The notes: generated from the sequence alone by a model not told the origin. 33,639 bases of DNA from Thermoguttaceae bacterium (GCA_017557195.1 JAFZAL010000126.1:1-33639), one strand, 5' to 3'. Shown: positions 1 to 9,050, counted from the first letter of the stretch. Numbers and translations: made by a program.

Positions 1-378
1 ATTGACGTCTACTCCATTCTCAACAAGCAGTTTTACCATTTCCAAATTGTCATTATCAGCAGCAAAGAATAAGGGCTCTATATTGAGCCTGTTTTTAGCG
101 CTGACGTCTGCGCCCTTTTCGACCAATTGTTTGGCGAGATCAAAATCGTCCATAAACACAGCATAATGCAGAATGGTATATCCCATGTATCCTTGCGGAG
201 TTAAATCGAAATTGCCGGATTGAATCATTTGTTCAAAACGATTTACTGCCGGTTTGCCAAAGCGCTGTTGAGCGTCCTCAGCGCTTTTTTTCGGCGACGC
301 ATTTTCCGCCGCGTTGATGGTTATGGATGCAATCAGCGTCAGTATAAAAACAAAAGTCAAAGTCTTTCCGTTCATCAT
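1..378 (-). CDS. Ankyrin-repeat exported protein, partial (C-terminus beyond window)
   Basis: The reading frame stays open from an ATG at 378 down to base 1, giving 126 residues; the rest lies outside the window. It begins with a signal peptide (MMNGKTLTFVFILTLIAS, then a small-residue site near NAAEN). From about residue 65 it has ankyrin repeats: GYTILHYAVFMDDFDLAKQL, then a second unit with EPLFFAADNDNLEMVKLLVE. The start is supported by an AGGAACG Shine-Dalgarno-like site just upstream and by a minus-strand promoter at 413-440. Ankyrin repeats bind proteins; the partner cannot be told. Export to the periplasm is inferred from the signal peptide. The gene diverges from the large gene at 574. 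Confidence 0.85.
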   Translation of the reverse strand, partial: MMNGKTLTFVFILTLIASITINAAENASPKKSAEDAQQRFGKPAVNRFEQMIQSGNFDLTPQGYMGYTILHYAVFMDDFDLAKQLVEKGADVSAKNRLNIEPLFFAADNDNLEMVKLLVENGVDVN

Positions 379-412
379 AAGTTCGTTCCTTTGAAAATGG
401 GTTGTAATTCTG

Positions 413-440
413 ATTGTATAGAATGTGAGATAAAAGTCAA
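413..440 (-). promoter_or_regulatory. Promoter of the ankyrin gene
   Basis: On the minus strand TTGACT (435-440) and TACAAT (413-418) are separated by 16 bp, a good sigma-70 type match. Transcription would start near 406, giving a leader of about 28 nt that contains AGGAACG. Confidence 0.6.
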
Positions 441-488
441 GAGTTGAGAGATTTTTAAAAATGGAACGGCGCCTCGTTGCCGTCCCTA

Positions 489-517
489 TTGTTTTTTGCT
501 TTTCGTTTTCCTATAAT
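489..517 (+). promoter_or_regulatory. Promoter of the HZS-alpha-like/FGE gene
   Basis: TTGTTT (489-494) and a perfect TATAAT (512-517) are spaced by 17 bp. The predicted start of transcription is near 524, about 50 nt before the ATG at 574. No Shine-Dalgarno site is seen in that leader. Confidence 0.6.
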
Positions 518-573
518 AGAGTATAGACTATGAATATTAAATAATCCTGAAAGTTTAGCTTTCCGAAACCGCT

Positions 574-3500
574 ATGAAAAGAACGTTCCTGTTGTTTGTA
601 GTTGTTGTTTACGTCCTGATTTCGGCTGACGTCTGGGCGAAAAGCCCGGCGATTCTCAAAACGTCTGTAACGGGCGCAGAATACGAGTCTGCCCTCGCGT
701 TGGGGAAAACGCTGTTCCCGGACTTCCAGGAAGTTACGGCAGACGGTTTGTCGGAGACGTCGGTTTTATGGATTCACTTGGGCGATTCCGAGAAGTACGT
801 TGTCTCGGACGCGGACGCAGCGAAGATCAAAGCGTTTGTCGAGCAGGGCGGCGGGCTGTTTCTGACCGGGGCGTCGTGGCCGGCGTTGAATCAGCTGGGG
901 CTGGAAACCGTAACGCCGCGCGCGCTGGCGGGAAATCACGACCGAAACCCGGGCGCCGCGATTCCGCTGCTGCTGAAAAACGGGACTCAGTCGCCGCTGT
1001 TTCGAGGGCTGAAGCGCGGAAACGAGCAGGGGCAGAATCGGGCGGCGATCTACTTTTCCGACGGCGGTTATTCCGCTTTTTCGGACTTCCACGCGATTCA
1101 GCCCCTGGGCGGGACGCTCTTGGCAGCGTCTGCTTTTGGCGACGAAAAGCCGATTTGGGAATACGCTTTGGGTAAAGGTCGAATTGTTACATCCGGCTGG
1201 CGTCTGACGTGTTACACTGATAAAAACAACGTCTATTACAGCAACCTCGTTCAGTTCACGTCCAACGTTTTGAACTATCTCCAAACGCCGTCGGCGTGGG
1301 TGGAATTGACGCCGTACAATCCCAACGCGACGTTAAACGAACGTCAGATCGCGGCTATGGAACGGGACTTTGAACATGAAGCAGAATCGCTCAAACTGGC
1401 GATTAACGATTTGACGGAATCGTTCCCGCAAGAATACATCAACGGTCAGAAGTATCTCAACCAGCTGGAAGAGTTGGAAAAGGACTCTGCAACCGTTGCA
1501 CCGGACGTCCTCTTTGACCGCTTGGACGCGCTGAAACGTCAGGCGCTGCTGGAAAACCCGCTGCTGAAAAACGTCAAGTCAATTCTGGCGATTCGACGTT
1601 CTGCCGGGAATTTGGGGCTGCCGTCCAACTGGGCGAGCAATTCCAGTCTCCGTCACACCGGATACGATAACGACGTTGTCTCCATTCCGCTTTCCCCGCA
1701 AGCCGTTCCAAAACCGGAAGACGTGAAAACGATTTATCGCCCGCAGAGCAATGAGTACGTAGGCGAACTCGACTTGCATTTCAACGCTGACCGCTTGATG
1801 TTTTCCAAGCCGGACATGCAAAACAACGGCGGGAACGGTCGCTGGCAGCTGTTTGAAATCCCGTTGACAGACGACGTTCTGTCTGGGCAGGGAACCGCCG
1901 AAGCCCGTAAAATCCAGACGATTGACCATGCCGACGTCGACAATTACGACGCATGTTATCTTCCCGATGGGAGAATCATTTTCACGTCGACGGCTCCGAT
2001 GATTGGCGTTCCGTGCGTTCGCGGGGAATCGCATGTTACAAATACGTACGTGCGCTACCCTGATGGGCGCGTTCGTCAGCTGACCTTCGATCAGGAACAC
2101 AATTGGAATCCGACGGTCATGCCCAACGGGCGAATCATGTATCTGCGCTGGGAATACACCGACACGCCGCACGCGTTTTATCGGCTTCTGTTTACGATGA
2201 ACCCGGACGGGACAAATCAGGTCAGCTATTACGGAAGCAACTCGTACTGGCCTAACTGCATGTTCAACGCCAAGCCGACGCCGGGTAACGCCAGCCGATT
2301 CTACGCTGTTGTCGTTGGCCATCACGACGTCGCCCGCGCCGGGGAGCTGGTTCTGTTCGATACGTCTATCAGCGATTTCGAGGCGGACGGCGCAGTTCAG
2401 AAAATCGGTCAGAGAGGCAAAAAAGTCGAAGCGATTCTCAAAGACGGCTTGACGGGCGGGTCGTGGCCGAAGTTCCTGCACCCGTCGCCCTTGTCGGATA
2501 AATACGTTATCGTCGCCTGCAAACCGTCCCCGACGTCAAAATGGGGCGTCTATCTGGTTGACGTTTTCGACAACTTCGTCCTTCTGTACGAACAGCCCGG
2601 CTACGCGATTTTAGAGCCGGTTCCGTTACAGAAAACGCCGATTCCCCCTGCAATTGTCGACAGAACCAACCCGGAAAGCAAGACTGCAACCGTCTTTCTG
2701 GCGGACATCTACGCCGGCCCCGGGCTGAAGGGAATTCGTCACGGGGAAGTCAAAAAACTGAGAATATTCACGTATAATTATTCGTATCACGGCATGGGCG
2801 GACAGGTTGACCGAGTCGGTCTGGACGGTCCATGGGACATCCGCTCTGTTTTGGGAACCGTTCCGGTTGAAGCGGACGGGTCGGCGCATTTCACCGTTCC
2901 CGCCAACGTCCCAATTGCGCTTCAGCCGCTGGACGAAAACGGCGCAGCGCTGCAACTCATGCGGTCGTGGTTCACCGCCATGCCGGGCGAAGTCGTGTCG
3001 TGCGTTGGGTGCCATCAAAACAACAACCTCGCCCCCGTTCGACAAAGAACGATTGCCGGAAACCGCCCGGCGTCTAAAATCACGCCGTTTTACGGACCGG
3101 ATCGCGGCTTCTCGTTCCGTCGGGAAGTTCAGCCCGTTCTGGACAAATACTGCGTTGGATGTCACACAGACAACCGTGATAAATCCAACCCTGTTTTAGC
3201 GGCGGTTCCGGAAACGTTCTCGCTGGAAAACACCGACGACATCCCCATCAAAGCCGGGTCTGAATACTACGGACAGGGAGCGCATTTCTCAACGTCCTAT
3301 ATGAACTTGCGCCGATTCGTCCGCGGTCATACGATTGAATCGGACGCCCACATGCTTTCTCCGCGAGAGTTCCACGTTTCGACGACGCGCCTGTTCCAGA
3401 CGTTGAGAAACGACCCGGCGGGTCATTACGGCGTTTCGGAGATGCTATCTTCCGAAGACTGGGATCGATTGACGACCTGGGTCGATATGAACACGCCGTT

Positions 3501-4503
3501 TCACGGGACGTGGATTGAAATCAGCGGACATCAGCGAACAGACCGTCAGGCGCAGCTCAGAGAAGAGCTTCGCGAGCTGTACAGCGATCTGGTTCAGAAT
3601 CAGGAAGGCGTTTTTAATCCGTACGTTCCCGGGGCGATCGCGCCCGTTCTTCCGCCTAAAGAGAATATCGACGCTGGACTCAAAGCGCGCGATCCCAATC
3701 GAAACCCCGCGCCGACGATTGCGATTCTGGAACCGTTTGACAGCGCTAAGGTCAAAACTGTAACGCTTCCCAACGGCGCGACAATCGAGTTTGTCTACGT
3801 ACCCAAGGGGACGCTTAACGGTCAGCCAGTCGGCGGGTTCTGGATGAGCAAAACGGAAGTAACCAATGCGCAGTTCCACGCCTTTGACCCGAAGCATGAC
3901 AGCCGATACGAGTTCTCGGATTTCCTCGTCTTCAGTTTGACTGACCGGGGATTCCAGACCGACGGCGACGCTCAGCCGGTGATTCGCGTTTCCTGCCAGC
4001 AGGCGGAACAGTTCTGTCAATGGCTGACGCAACAGCTGGAACATAACGACGTTGTCTGCTCACTCCCGACAGACTTGCAATGGACGTACGCCGCCCGAGC
4101 GGGATCGACTAACCCCAAATTCTTCTACGGTGGGATTGACGACGATTTCAGCCTCTTCGCCAATTTGTCGGACTATACGAACCATCACATCTGGACGTAC
4201 GAGCCGTGGGGATTGCCGTCCGGCTGCATGGCTGAATGGCGTCCGGCAGACGCACGGTTTAACGATTCCGCCCACGCGACAGCGAACGTCGCGTCGTACA
4301 AGCCCAACGCCTGGGGTCTGTACGACGTTCACGGCAACGCGGCGGAATGGATCAATTGTAACGGCGACACGGCTATGGCGGCTGGCGGCTCGTTTAACTC
4401 TCGACCGTCTGAAAGCGCGTTCGATTCCCGAATCCCGTACCCGAAAAACCAGCCGGTCTACGACGTTGGATTTCGGGTCATTTTGAAAAATATTGCGAAT
4501 TGA
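574..4503 (+). CDS. Secreted multidomain protein: amidotransferase-like fold, HZS-alpha-like propeller, two CxxCH motifs, FGE-like domain
   Basis: This 1309-residue protein starts with a signal peptide (residues 1-22, ending VWA). Residues about 25-240 look like a ThuA/class I amidotransferase-like fold (IKAFVEQGGGLFLTGASW) without a visible catalytic triad. Residues about 390-800 form a TolB-like beta-propeller (DGRIIFTSTAP, NPTVMPNGRIMYLRWEY) resembling the middle domain of hydrazine synthase alpha, a fold common in planctomycetes. Two CxxCH motifs follow (C810-H814 and C860-H864), so covalent c-type haem in the periplasm is likely. Residues about 1065-1305 are an FGE/CLec-type domain (EVTNAQFHAF, WTYAARAGS, GLYDVHGNAAEW, DVGFRVI). 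The usual FGE catalytic cysteines are absent after GGSF, so this domain is probably a binding module. A hydrazine-forming role is not implied; the substrate is unknown. The start was chosen for the signal peptide and promoter. Confidence 0.85.
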   Translation: MKRTFLLFVVVVYVLISADVWAKSPAILKTSVTGAEYESALALGKTLFPDFQEVTADGLSETSVLWIHLGDSEKYVVSDADAAKIKAFVEQGGGLFLTGASWPALNQLGLETVTPRALAGNHDRNPGAAIPLLLKNGTQSPLFRGLKRGNEQGQNRAAIYFSDGGYSAFSDFHAIQPLGGTLLAASAFGDEKPIWEYALGKGRIVTSGWRLTCYTDKNNVYYSNLVQFTSNVLNYLQTPSAWVELTPYNPNATLNERQIAAMERDFEHEAESLKLAINDLTESFPQEYINGQKYLNQLEELEKDSATVAPDVLFDRLDALKRQALLENPLLKNVKSILAIRRSAGNLGLPSNWASNSSLRHTGYDNDVVSIPLSPQAVPKPEDVKTIYRPQSNEYVGELDLHFNADRLMFSKPDMQNNGGNGRWQLFEIPLTDDVLSGQGTAEARKIQTIDHADVDNYDACYLPDGRIIFTSTAPMIGVPCVRGESHVTNTYVRYPDGRVRQLTFDQEHNWNPTVMPNGRIMYLRWEYTDTPHAFYRLLFTMNPDGTNQVSYYGSNSYWPNCMFNAKPTPGNASRFYAVVVGHHDVARAGELVLFDTSISDFEADGAVQKIGQRGKKVEAILKDGLTGGSWPKFLHPSPLSDKYVIVACKPSPTSKWGVYLVDVFDNFVLLYEQPGYAILEPVPLQKTPIPPAIVDRTNPESKTATVFLADIYAGPGLKGIRHGEVKKLRIFTYNYSYHGMGGQVDRVGLDGPWDIRSVLGTVPVEADGSAHFTVPANVPIALQPLDENGAALQLMRSWFTAMPGEVVSCVGCHQNNNLAPVRQRTIAGNRPASKITPFYGPDRGFSFRREVQPVLDKYCVGCHTDNRDKSNPVLAAVPETFSLENTDDIPIKAGSEYYGQGAHFSTSYMNLRRFVRGHTIESDAHMLSPREFHVSTTRLFQTLRNDPAGHYGVSEMLSSEDWDRLTTWVDMNTPFHGTWIEISGHQRTDRQAQLREELRELYSDLVQNQEGVFNPYVPGAIAPVLPPKENIDAGLKARDPNRNPAPTIAILEPFDSAKVKTVTLPNGATIEFVYVPKGTLNGQPVGGFWMSKTEVTNAQFHAFDPKHDSRYEFSDFLVFSLTDRGFQTDGDAQPVIRVSCQQAEQFCQWLTQQLEHNDVVCSLPTDLQWTYAARAGSTNPKFFYGGIDDDFSLFANLSDYTNHHIWTYEPWGLPSGCMAEWRPADARFNDSAHATANVASYKPNAWGLYDVHGNAAEWINCNGDTAMAAGGSFNSRPSESAFDSRIPYPKNQPVYDVGFRVILKNIAN

Positions 4504-4506
4504 CGC

Positions 4507-4681
4507 CCCCTTACTAAAGTTTTTTGGAAAGGGGAGTTTGAGGGGAAGAACCTTTTTTTCAAAAAAGGTTTTCCCCTCATATTATTTCGAATACCCTCTT
4601 TTCCCATCCTTGAAAAAACTTCCCTAAAAGGGAGCCAGCTTGCTGGCGACCGAAAGTTTTTTCAAGGCGGACGAAGTCCGC
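4507..4681 (+). repeat. Two-module dispersed repeat, copy 1
   Basis: It begins 3 bp after the preceding stop codon. Module 1 (4507-4570) reads from CCCTTACTAAAG to a hairpin AACCTTTTTTTC/AAAAAAGGTT. Module 2 (4610-4681) has a perfect 12-bp outer stem (TTGAAAAAACTT with its complement) enclosing two hairpins, one of them GCCAGCTTGCTGGC, and ends in GCGGACGAAGTCCGC. Both modules recur in inverted orientation at 19833-20051. The module 1 hairpin may also terminate the upstream transcript. Confidence 0.8.
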
Positions 4682-4767
4682 ATTATACGAAAGCGACGGC
4701 AAGCCGTCGCACTCCAGATTCCATCTTCTCTTTTACAAAATTTTTTCAAAGAATCGCCGCCGAACTC

Positions 4768-4796
4768 TTGACATCGCCTCAAAGAGAAATTATATT
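4768..4796 (+). promoter_or_regulatory. Promoter of the FAD oxidoreductase gene
   Basis: A consensus TTGACA (4768-4773) and TATATT (4791-4796) are spaced by exactly 17 bp. Transcription should start near 4803, leaving a leader of about 59 nt before the ATG at 4862. Confidence 0.7.
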
Positions 4797-4861
4797 AATA
4801 GTACGTTTGCGAAATTCGCAGGTTTAGTTATTTCAAAACCCTTTACTCATATTCCGTTATC

Positions 4862-6232
4862 ATGACATCCATTTCCCGCAGAGATTTGCTTAAGTCCACG
4901 CTGACGACAGCCGCAGGCGCGGCAGCTGGCATGTTTTTATCCCCTCAAAGCGCCAAGGCGGACGAGTCCTCTTTGGGAGGGAAACTGAATTTCGTCGAGG
5001 TTGCAGACGAGGTCAATCCGTGCCGCGTTGAAAACGGCGCAGTCGTCCGCCCGGCGAGAACGATTCCCACTATCAGCGAAACCGACGTTCTGGTCGTCGG
5101 CGCCGGTCCGGCGGGCTGCACAGCTGCTATTGCTGCAGCGAGAGCGGGCGTCAAGGTAACGTTGGTTGAACGTTACAACCATTTCGGCGGCTTGGCGACC
5201 GGCGGGCTGGTTCTGGTTATTTTGGGGCATTGGGCGCGGCAAAGCAAAGGAGAGCAGCCGTTCTCCTGCTGTCAGGGAATTGGCGAGGAATACATGCAGC
5301 GTCTGGAAGCGATGCCGCTGGGAATCGTCAACCGCAGACACGGCGTCAACCCGACCATCGACGCTGAGGCGTACAAGTATCTGTTACAGGAAATGCTGAC
5401 GGAAGCGAACGTTGAGATTCTGCTCCATTCCTGGGCGACGGACGCGATTATGTCCGGCAACGTTTGCAAGGGCGCGATTTTTGAATGCAAGTCCGGTCCG
5501 CAGGCGATTCTCGCCAAACAGGTTATCGACACGACCGGAGACGGCGACATTTTCGCAGCCGCCGGAGCGAAACATCAGGTCAGAAAATTCGCCGCCGGGC
5601 TGGTTCACACTCTGGGCGGGTTGAATCAAATCGACAACTCCAAACGACAGGGTCAGCCGCCCCTGCGGGGCTTAGGCAGCGTTACGCCCGTTCCCGGTTT
5701 GAACTGGGTCAACATGTCCGGACCGCAGGCAAACGGCGTTGACGTCAAAGAACTGACGCGCTTGGAACTGGCGCACCGAAAGCACATCTGGGAGAACTAT
5801 CTCAACCTCAAAAAACAGCCGGGGACAGACAACGTCTTTTTGGCTCAAACCGCTCCGCAGATGGGCGTAAGAATCACCCGCGTTATCGACGGCGTCGAAA
5901 CGATTACGTGGCAGGGCATGGAATCGAATCAGGAGTTTGACGACTTCCTCGCCTATTCCGGATCCTGGAACGCCAACCATCAGCGATGGCAGATTCCCTT
6001 TGGCGCGATGCTGCCGCAGAACGTCGAGAATATTATCACCGCTGGACGAAGCCTTTCCGGCGAACACCGCATGTCAGACGACATCCGCGTCATTCCGACT
6101 TGCTGGGTCAGCGGACACGCCGCCGGCTGCGCCGCTGCCGTTGCAGTCAAAACCAACGTCGATTACATTCGCAACGTCGACATCCCCGCCGTTCGAGATC
6201 TGCTCCGAACGCAAAAGGCATACCTGGGATAA
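4862..6232 (+). CDS. Tat-exported FAD-dependent oxidoreductase
   Basis: This is a 456-residue flavoprotein. The N-terminus is a twin-arginine signal (SRRDLLK at 5-11, hydrophobic stretch to about residue 32, AKA site), so the folded, FAD-loaded enzyme is predicted to be exported to the periplasm. Residues 75-110 are a Rossmann FAD-binding motif (VLVVGAGPAGCTAAIAAARA, then VTLVERY and FGGLATGG), typical of the FAD_oxidored family in planctomycetes. DTTGDGDIFAAAGA and the C-terminal ITAGRSLSGEHRM segment also fit that family. The substrate is unknown. It has its own strong promoter and no recognisable Shine-Dalgarno site. The stop codon is immediately followed by a heptamer array. Confidence 0.9.
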   Translation: MTSISRRDLLKSTLTTAAGAAAGMFLSPQSAKADESSLGGKLNFVEVADEVNPCRVENGAVVRPARTIPTISETDVLVVGAGPAGCTAAIAAARAGVKVTLVERYNHFGGLATGGLVLVILGHWARQSKGEQPFSCCQGIGEEYMQRLEAMPLGIVNRRHGVNPTIDAEAYKYLLQEMLTEANVEILLHSWATDAIMSGNVCKGAIFECKSGPQAILAKQVIDTTGDGDIFAAAGAKHQVRKFAAGLVHTLGGLNQIDNSKRQGQPPLRGLGSVTPVPGLNWVNMSGPQANGVDVKELTRLELAHRKHIWENYLNLKKQPGTDNVFLAQTAPQMGVRITRVIDGVETITWQGMESNQEFDDFLAYSGSWNANHQRWQIPFGAMLPQNVENIITAGRSLSGEHRMSDDIRVIPTCWVSGHAAGCAAAVAVKTNVDYIRNVDIPAVRDLLRTQKAYLG

Positions 6233-6265
6233 TTAGTAATTGTCAATTTTCAATTAGCAATTGGA
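6231..6265. repeat. Heptamer tandem repeat A (AATTnnn)
   Basis: Five consecutive 7-bp units of the form AATTAGT/AATTGTC begin inside the TAA stop codon of the preceding gene. GGCGCAAAGC, which resembles the core of the other composite elements, follows near 6275. Confidence 0.75.
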
Positions 6266-6624
6266 ACACAAAAGGCGCAAAGCAAGTCAATGCTTCGCTG
6301 GTACCCCCAAACGTTTCTTGCGAAGATAGACAGGATGGAAAGCAGAAACGCGTCCCGGAGGGACGCAACTCTTGTAACCATGGGCTTCAGCCCACGGAAG
6401 AATGACGAATAACAAAATAATCGAAAAATACCCTTTTCCTCCCCCCCAGCGCCAGCGGCGTTGGGGGGGGAGGAAAAGGGGTTAACTCGATATAAAGAAT
6501 CTGGTTTACTTTGCTCCGGCGGTTGAAACCGCCGGTTATAAAGATTTCGTCCCTTCGGGACTTTAGCGGACTAACGTCCGCTGTCGCTTTCGCGCCTTTC
6601 TTCTGTTCTCAGAGTTGTCGTGTC
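6266..6624. repeat. Intergenic mosaic of short perfect palindromes
   Basis: No gene is seen here. The spacer between two convergent genes holds a series of perfect stem-loops with tiny loops: GCGTCCCGGAGGGACGC, a CATGGGCTTCAGCCCACG-type hairpin, GGCGGTTGAAACCGCC, GTCCCTTCGGGAC and AGCGGACTAACGTCCGCT. Similar units recur in other spacers of the window. Confidence 0.65.
6431..6480. repeat. Very long inverted repeat between convergent genes
   Basis: A stem of about 23 bp begins CCCTTTTCCTCCCCCC and closes over an AGC loop, with one wobble pair and one extra G in the 3' arm. It lies between convergent genes and may stop transcription from both sides, but no long T-run follows. Confidence 0.7.
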
Positions 6625-8835
6625 TTACCTTCTGTTCATGTCGCAGGTAACGTTGCCGGCGGCGGGCAGATAGCATTTTGTAACGTAGTCGACAACCATT
6701 CTGTGAGCGCTGAATCGCCACGCCAACGAGGCGATGGAGTTCTTCATGCGTTCAACCCACGCCAGCGGGACGCCGTCCACGTCGCGGTCGTAGAACAGAG
6801 GAATAATCTCGTTTTCCAGCGTGTCACGCAGCGACGCCGCGTCGCGGGCGTCTGTAATGCTGTCGTCCGTTCGGTGCGCGCGACCGTTGCCGATTGCGAA
6901 TCCGTTAACGCCGTTGTAGGCTTCCGCCCACCAGCCGTCTAAAACGGAGAAATTGAGAACGCCGTTGAGAACGGCTTTCTGTCCGGACGTTCCCGACGCT
7001 TCCAGGGGGCGACGCGGGTTGTTCATCCAGACGTCAACGCCCTGAACCAGATGTCGGGCAACGTTGATGTCGTAATCTTCAACGAAAACGATGTTCTTTC
7101 CCAAAACCGGGTCTTTGCGAAGCTCGGCAATCTTCTTAATCAGAGCTTTACCGGGTTCGTCTGCCGGGTGAGCCTTGCCGGCAAAGACAAACTGAACCGG
7201 CTTTTCCGGATTGGAGCAAATACGCCGCATCCAGTCGAGGTCGTCCATGAAAAGCGTTGCGCGCTTGTACGTGGCGAAACGTCTGGCAAAACCAATCAGC
7301 AGCGCGTTGGGATCGAGCACGTTTTGAGCGGCTTTGACGCTGAACTCGCTTTCGTTTCTGCGAACGCACTGACGGGTAACGCGTCGGCGAACGAATTCAA
7401 TGAGCTGATTTTTGAGAAGCTGGTGCGTTTCCCACAATTCGCCCGGCTCGACCTTGTAAATGTCGCTCCAAACCTCGTACAGATACATCTGATCGTACCA
7501 GTCCGGAACGAACGTTCTGTTGTACAGGTTCCAAAGCGGACCCGCCAGCCAGCTGGGCAGATGAACGCCGTTGGTAATGTGACCAATCGGCGCGCTGTTT
7601 TCGTCGCGATCCGGCCACAGGTCTTTCCACATGCGGCGGGAAACAACGCCGTGAAGGTTGCTGACGCCATTGACGTATCGCGCCATTTTCATTCCCAAAA
7701 CCGTCATGCAGAACGTTTCATTGTGGTCTTCCGGATGAACGCGTCCCAACGCCATGAGCTGATCAAAGCTGACGCCCAAAGCCTGACTCATCGGCGTAAG
7801 ATACTTTTCCATCAACTGCTGATTGAATCGGTCGTGCCCGGCGGGAACCGGCGTATGCGTCGTAAAGCAGGTTTGACGATTGACGGTGTGCTGGGCTTCG
7901 TCGAACGACATGCCGTCTTCGTGAATGTAATCGCGCATGACTTCCAGCGTCGCAAAAGCGCAGTGTCCTTCATTCAGATGGAACACGCCGGGATTGATTC
8001 CAACGGCTCGCAGCGCGCGAACGCCGCCAACGCCAACGATAAGCTCCTGACGAATGCGGTCTTCGTTTGTGCCGCCGTAAAGTCGAGATGTCAGCTTGCG
8101 GTTGCACTGTTCGTTTTCTTCGACGTCGGTGTCGAGCAAATAAAGTTCAACGCGCCCCACCTGAATCTTCCAGACGCGGGCGAAAATTGCCCCGTCTCGC
8201 GTTTCAATACGAATGCGTAACGGTTTGCCGTCCTTGTCGAGAACCTGCTGCATGGGCAGATCTTCAATCTTGGTGTTGATGTACTCTTCCTGCTGATTTC
8301 CGTTGGAATCCAGATGCTGTTTGAAGTACCCTTCGTCATAGAACAGACCGACCGCAATCAGCGGAACGCCCATGCCGCTGGCGGACTTGACGTGGTCGCC
8401 AGCCAGGACGCCCAAACCGCCGGAATAAATCGGAACGGATTCGTGAATGCCGAATTCCAGAGAGAAGTACGCTACCGGTCGAGCGCCTAAAACGCCGATG
8501 TTTGTCTTTGCCCAAATCGGACGGTCGGTCATGTACTGCTTGAGCTTGCGGAACGCGTAATTGATTCGCCCTTCCATTGTCAACTCAAACACTCGATCGT
8601 AAAACTTTTCCTGATCGTTTTCGTAGGTGCGAAGCAGAGCAATCGGATTGTGATCCAGTTTGCGCCACAAATCCGGGTCGAGATCGCGAAAAACGTTGAT
8701 GATTTCCGGATGCCACGACCACCAAAGGTTATTCGCCATGGCTTTGCACTTGTCGTAAAGCGTTTCTGCGTTCAAACCAAGGCTATCAAGTTTATCTTTA
8801 AGCTGTTTACTGATGTTAGGGTCTGTTTGACTCAT
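6625..8835 (-). CDS. glgP: Alpha-glucan (glycogen/maltodextrin) phosphorylase, GT35
   Basis: This enzyme releases glucose 1-phosphate from alpha-1,4-glucans using pyridoxal phosphate, in the cytoplasm. The 736-residue protein belongs to the shorter GT35 branch with an N-terminal DUF3417 region (NLWWSWHPEIINVFRDLD, near residue 27). Other family marks are YFSLEFGIHESVPIYSGGLG, HLNEGHCAFA, HTPVPAGHDRF and the PLP site EASGTSGQKAVLNG, with K620 as the PLP lysine; the M usual before that lysine is Q, as in other members of this branch. The ATG at 8835 was chosen: the longer frame would begin with TTG at 8904, inside a repeat and almost at the predicted transcription start. No Shine-Dalgarno site is seen. 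The gene is monocistronic and converges on the FAD oxidoreductase. Confidence 0.95.
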   Translation of the reverse strand: MSQTDPNISKQLKDKLDSLGLNAETLYDKCKAMANNLWWSWHPEIINVFRDLDPDLWRKLDHNPIALLRTYENDQEKFYDRVFELTMEGRINYAFRKLKQYMTDRPIWAKTNIGVLGARPVAYFSLEFGIHESVPIYSGGLGVLAGDHVKSASGMGVPLIAVGLFYDEGYFKQHLDSNGNQQEEYINTKIEDLPMQQVLDKDGKPLRIRIETRDGAIFARVWKIQVGRVELYLLDTDVEENEQCNRKLTSRLYGGTNEDRIRQELIVGVGGVRALRAVGINPGVFHLNEGHCAFATLEVMRDYIHEDGMSFDEAQHTVNRQTCFTTHTPVPAGHDRFNQQLMEKYLTPMSQALGVSFDQLMALGRVHPEDHNETFCMTVLGMKMARYVNGVSNLHGVVSRRMWKDLWPDRDENSAPIGHITNGVHLPSWLAGPLWNLYNRTFVPDWYDQMYLYEVWSDIYKVEPGELWETHQLLKNQLIEFVRRRVTRQCVRRNESEFSVKAAQNVLDPNALLIGFARRFATYKRATLFMDDLDWMRRICSNPEKPVQFVFAGKAHPADEPGKALIKKIAELRKDPVLGKNIVFVEDYDINVARHLVQGVDVWMNNPRRPLEASGTSGQKAVLNGVLNFSVLDGWWAEAYNGVNGFAIGNGRAHRTDDSITDARDAASLRDTLENEIIPLFYDRDVDGVPLAWVERMKNSIASLAWRFSAHRMVVDYVTKCYLPAAGNVTCDMNRR

Positions 8836-8872
8836 GATAATGGAAAGTGTAAGTAATAGTGGATAAATAGCA

Positions 8873-8914
8873 ATTGAGTTGAGAGCAGTCCGAACTTTTC
8901 TCAACTCGCAACTC
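8873..8914. repeat. Heptamer-type inverted repeat B in the glgP leader
   Basis: GTTGAGAG and its complement CTCAACTC flank a short core (CAGTCCGAAC), followed by a second unit CGCAACTC. It resembles the other composite 7-bp elements and lies in the 5' leader of glgP. Confidence 0.5.
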
Positions 8915-8919
8915 TATAT

Positions 8920-8925
8920 ATTATA
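8920..8925 (-). promoter_or_regulatory. Putative -10 box of glgP
   Basis: TATAAT reads on the minus strand within an AT-rich stretch about 85 bp upstream of the ATG at 8835. No convincing -35 box is seen at the usual distance. Confidence 0.4.
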
Positions 8926-8993
8926 TCCAATTTTACAATTTTATGCTAGAGGAATTTATAAGAACTTTGAAAAATACAGAAAAGGTCAAAGAA

Positions 8994-9050
8994 AATAGGC
9001 AGTAGTTAAACATCCCTACTGCCTATTGCCTACTGTCTACTGCCTGCTAG
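8994..9050. repeat. Heptamer tandem repeat C (CTACTGC), flush with the FHA gene stop
   Basis: Five 7-bp units (CTACTGC, CTATTGC, CTACTGT, CTACTGC, CTGCTAG) run from 9016 to 9050 and include the stop codon of the FHA gene (9047-9049). An inverted half, AATAGGCAGTAG, stands at 8994-9005, so the whole can fold into a hairpin. Confidence 0.8.

Noticed and set aside
220..447. 75-codon plus-strand ORF at the window start
   Set aside because: Lies opposite the ankyrin gene with signal peptide, Shine-Dalgarno site and promoter.
4862..6232. Integration or insertion-sequence remnants near the repeats
   Set aside because: No transposase or integrase motifs were seen anywhere in the window, so the repeats were listed as non-autonomous elements only.
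7051..8220. 389-codon open frame antisense to glgP
   Set aside because: Shadow of the GC-rich glgP codons; its product lacks any domain and is arginine/valine/asparagine-rich in the way typical of antisense frames.
8836..8904. Upstream TTG start of glgP adding 23 residues
   Set aside because: The extension is encoded by repeat DNA, begins almost at the predicted transcription start, and the ATG at 8835 fits the family N-terminus.
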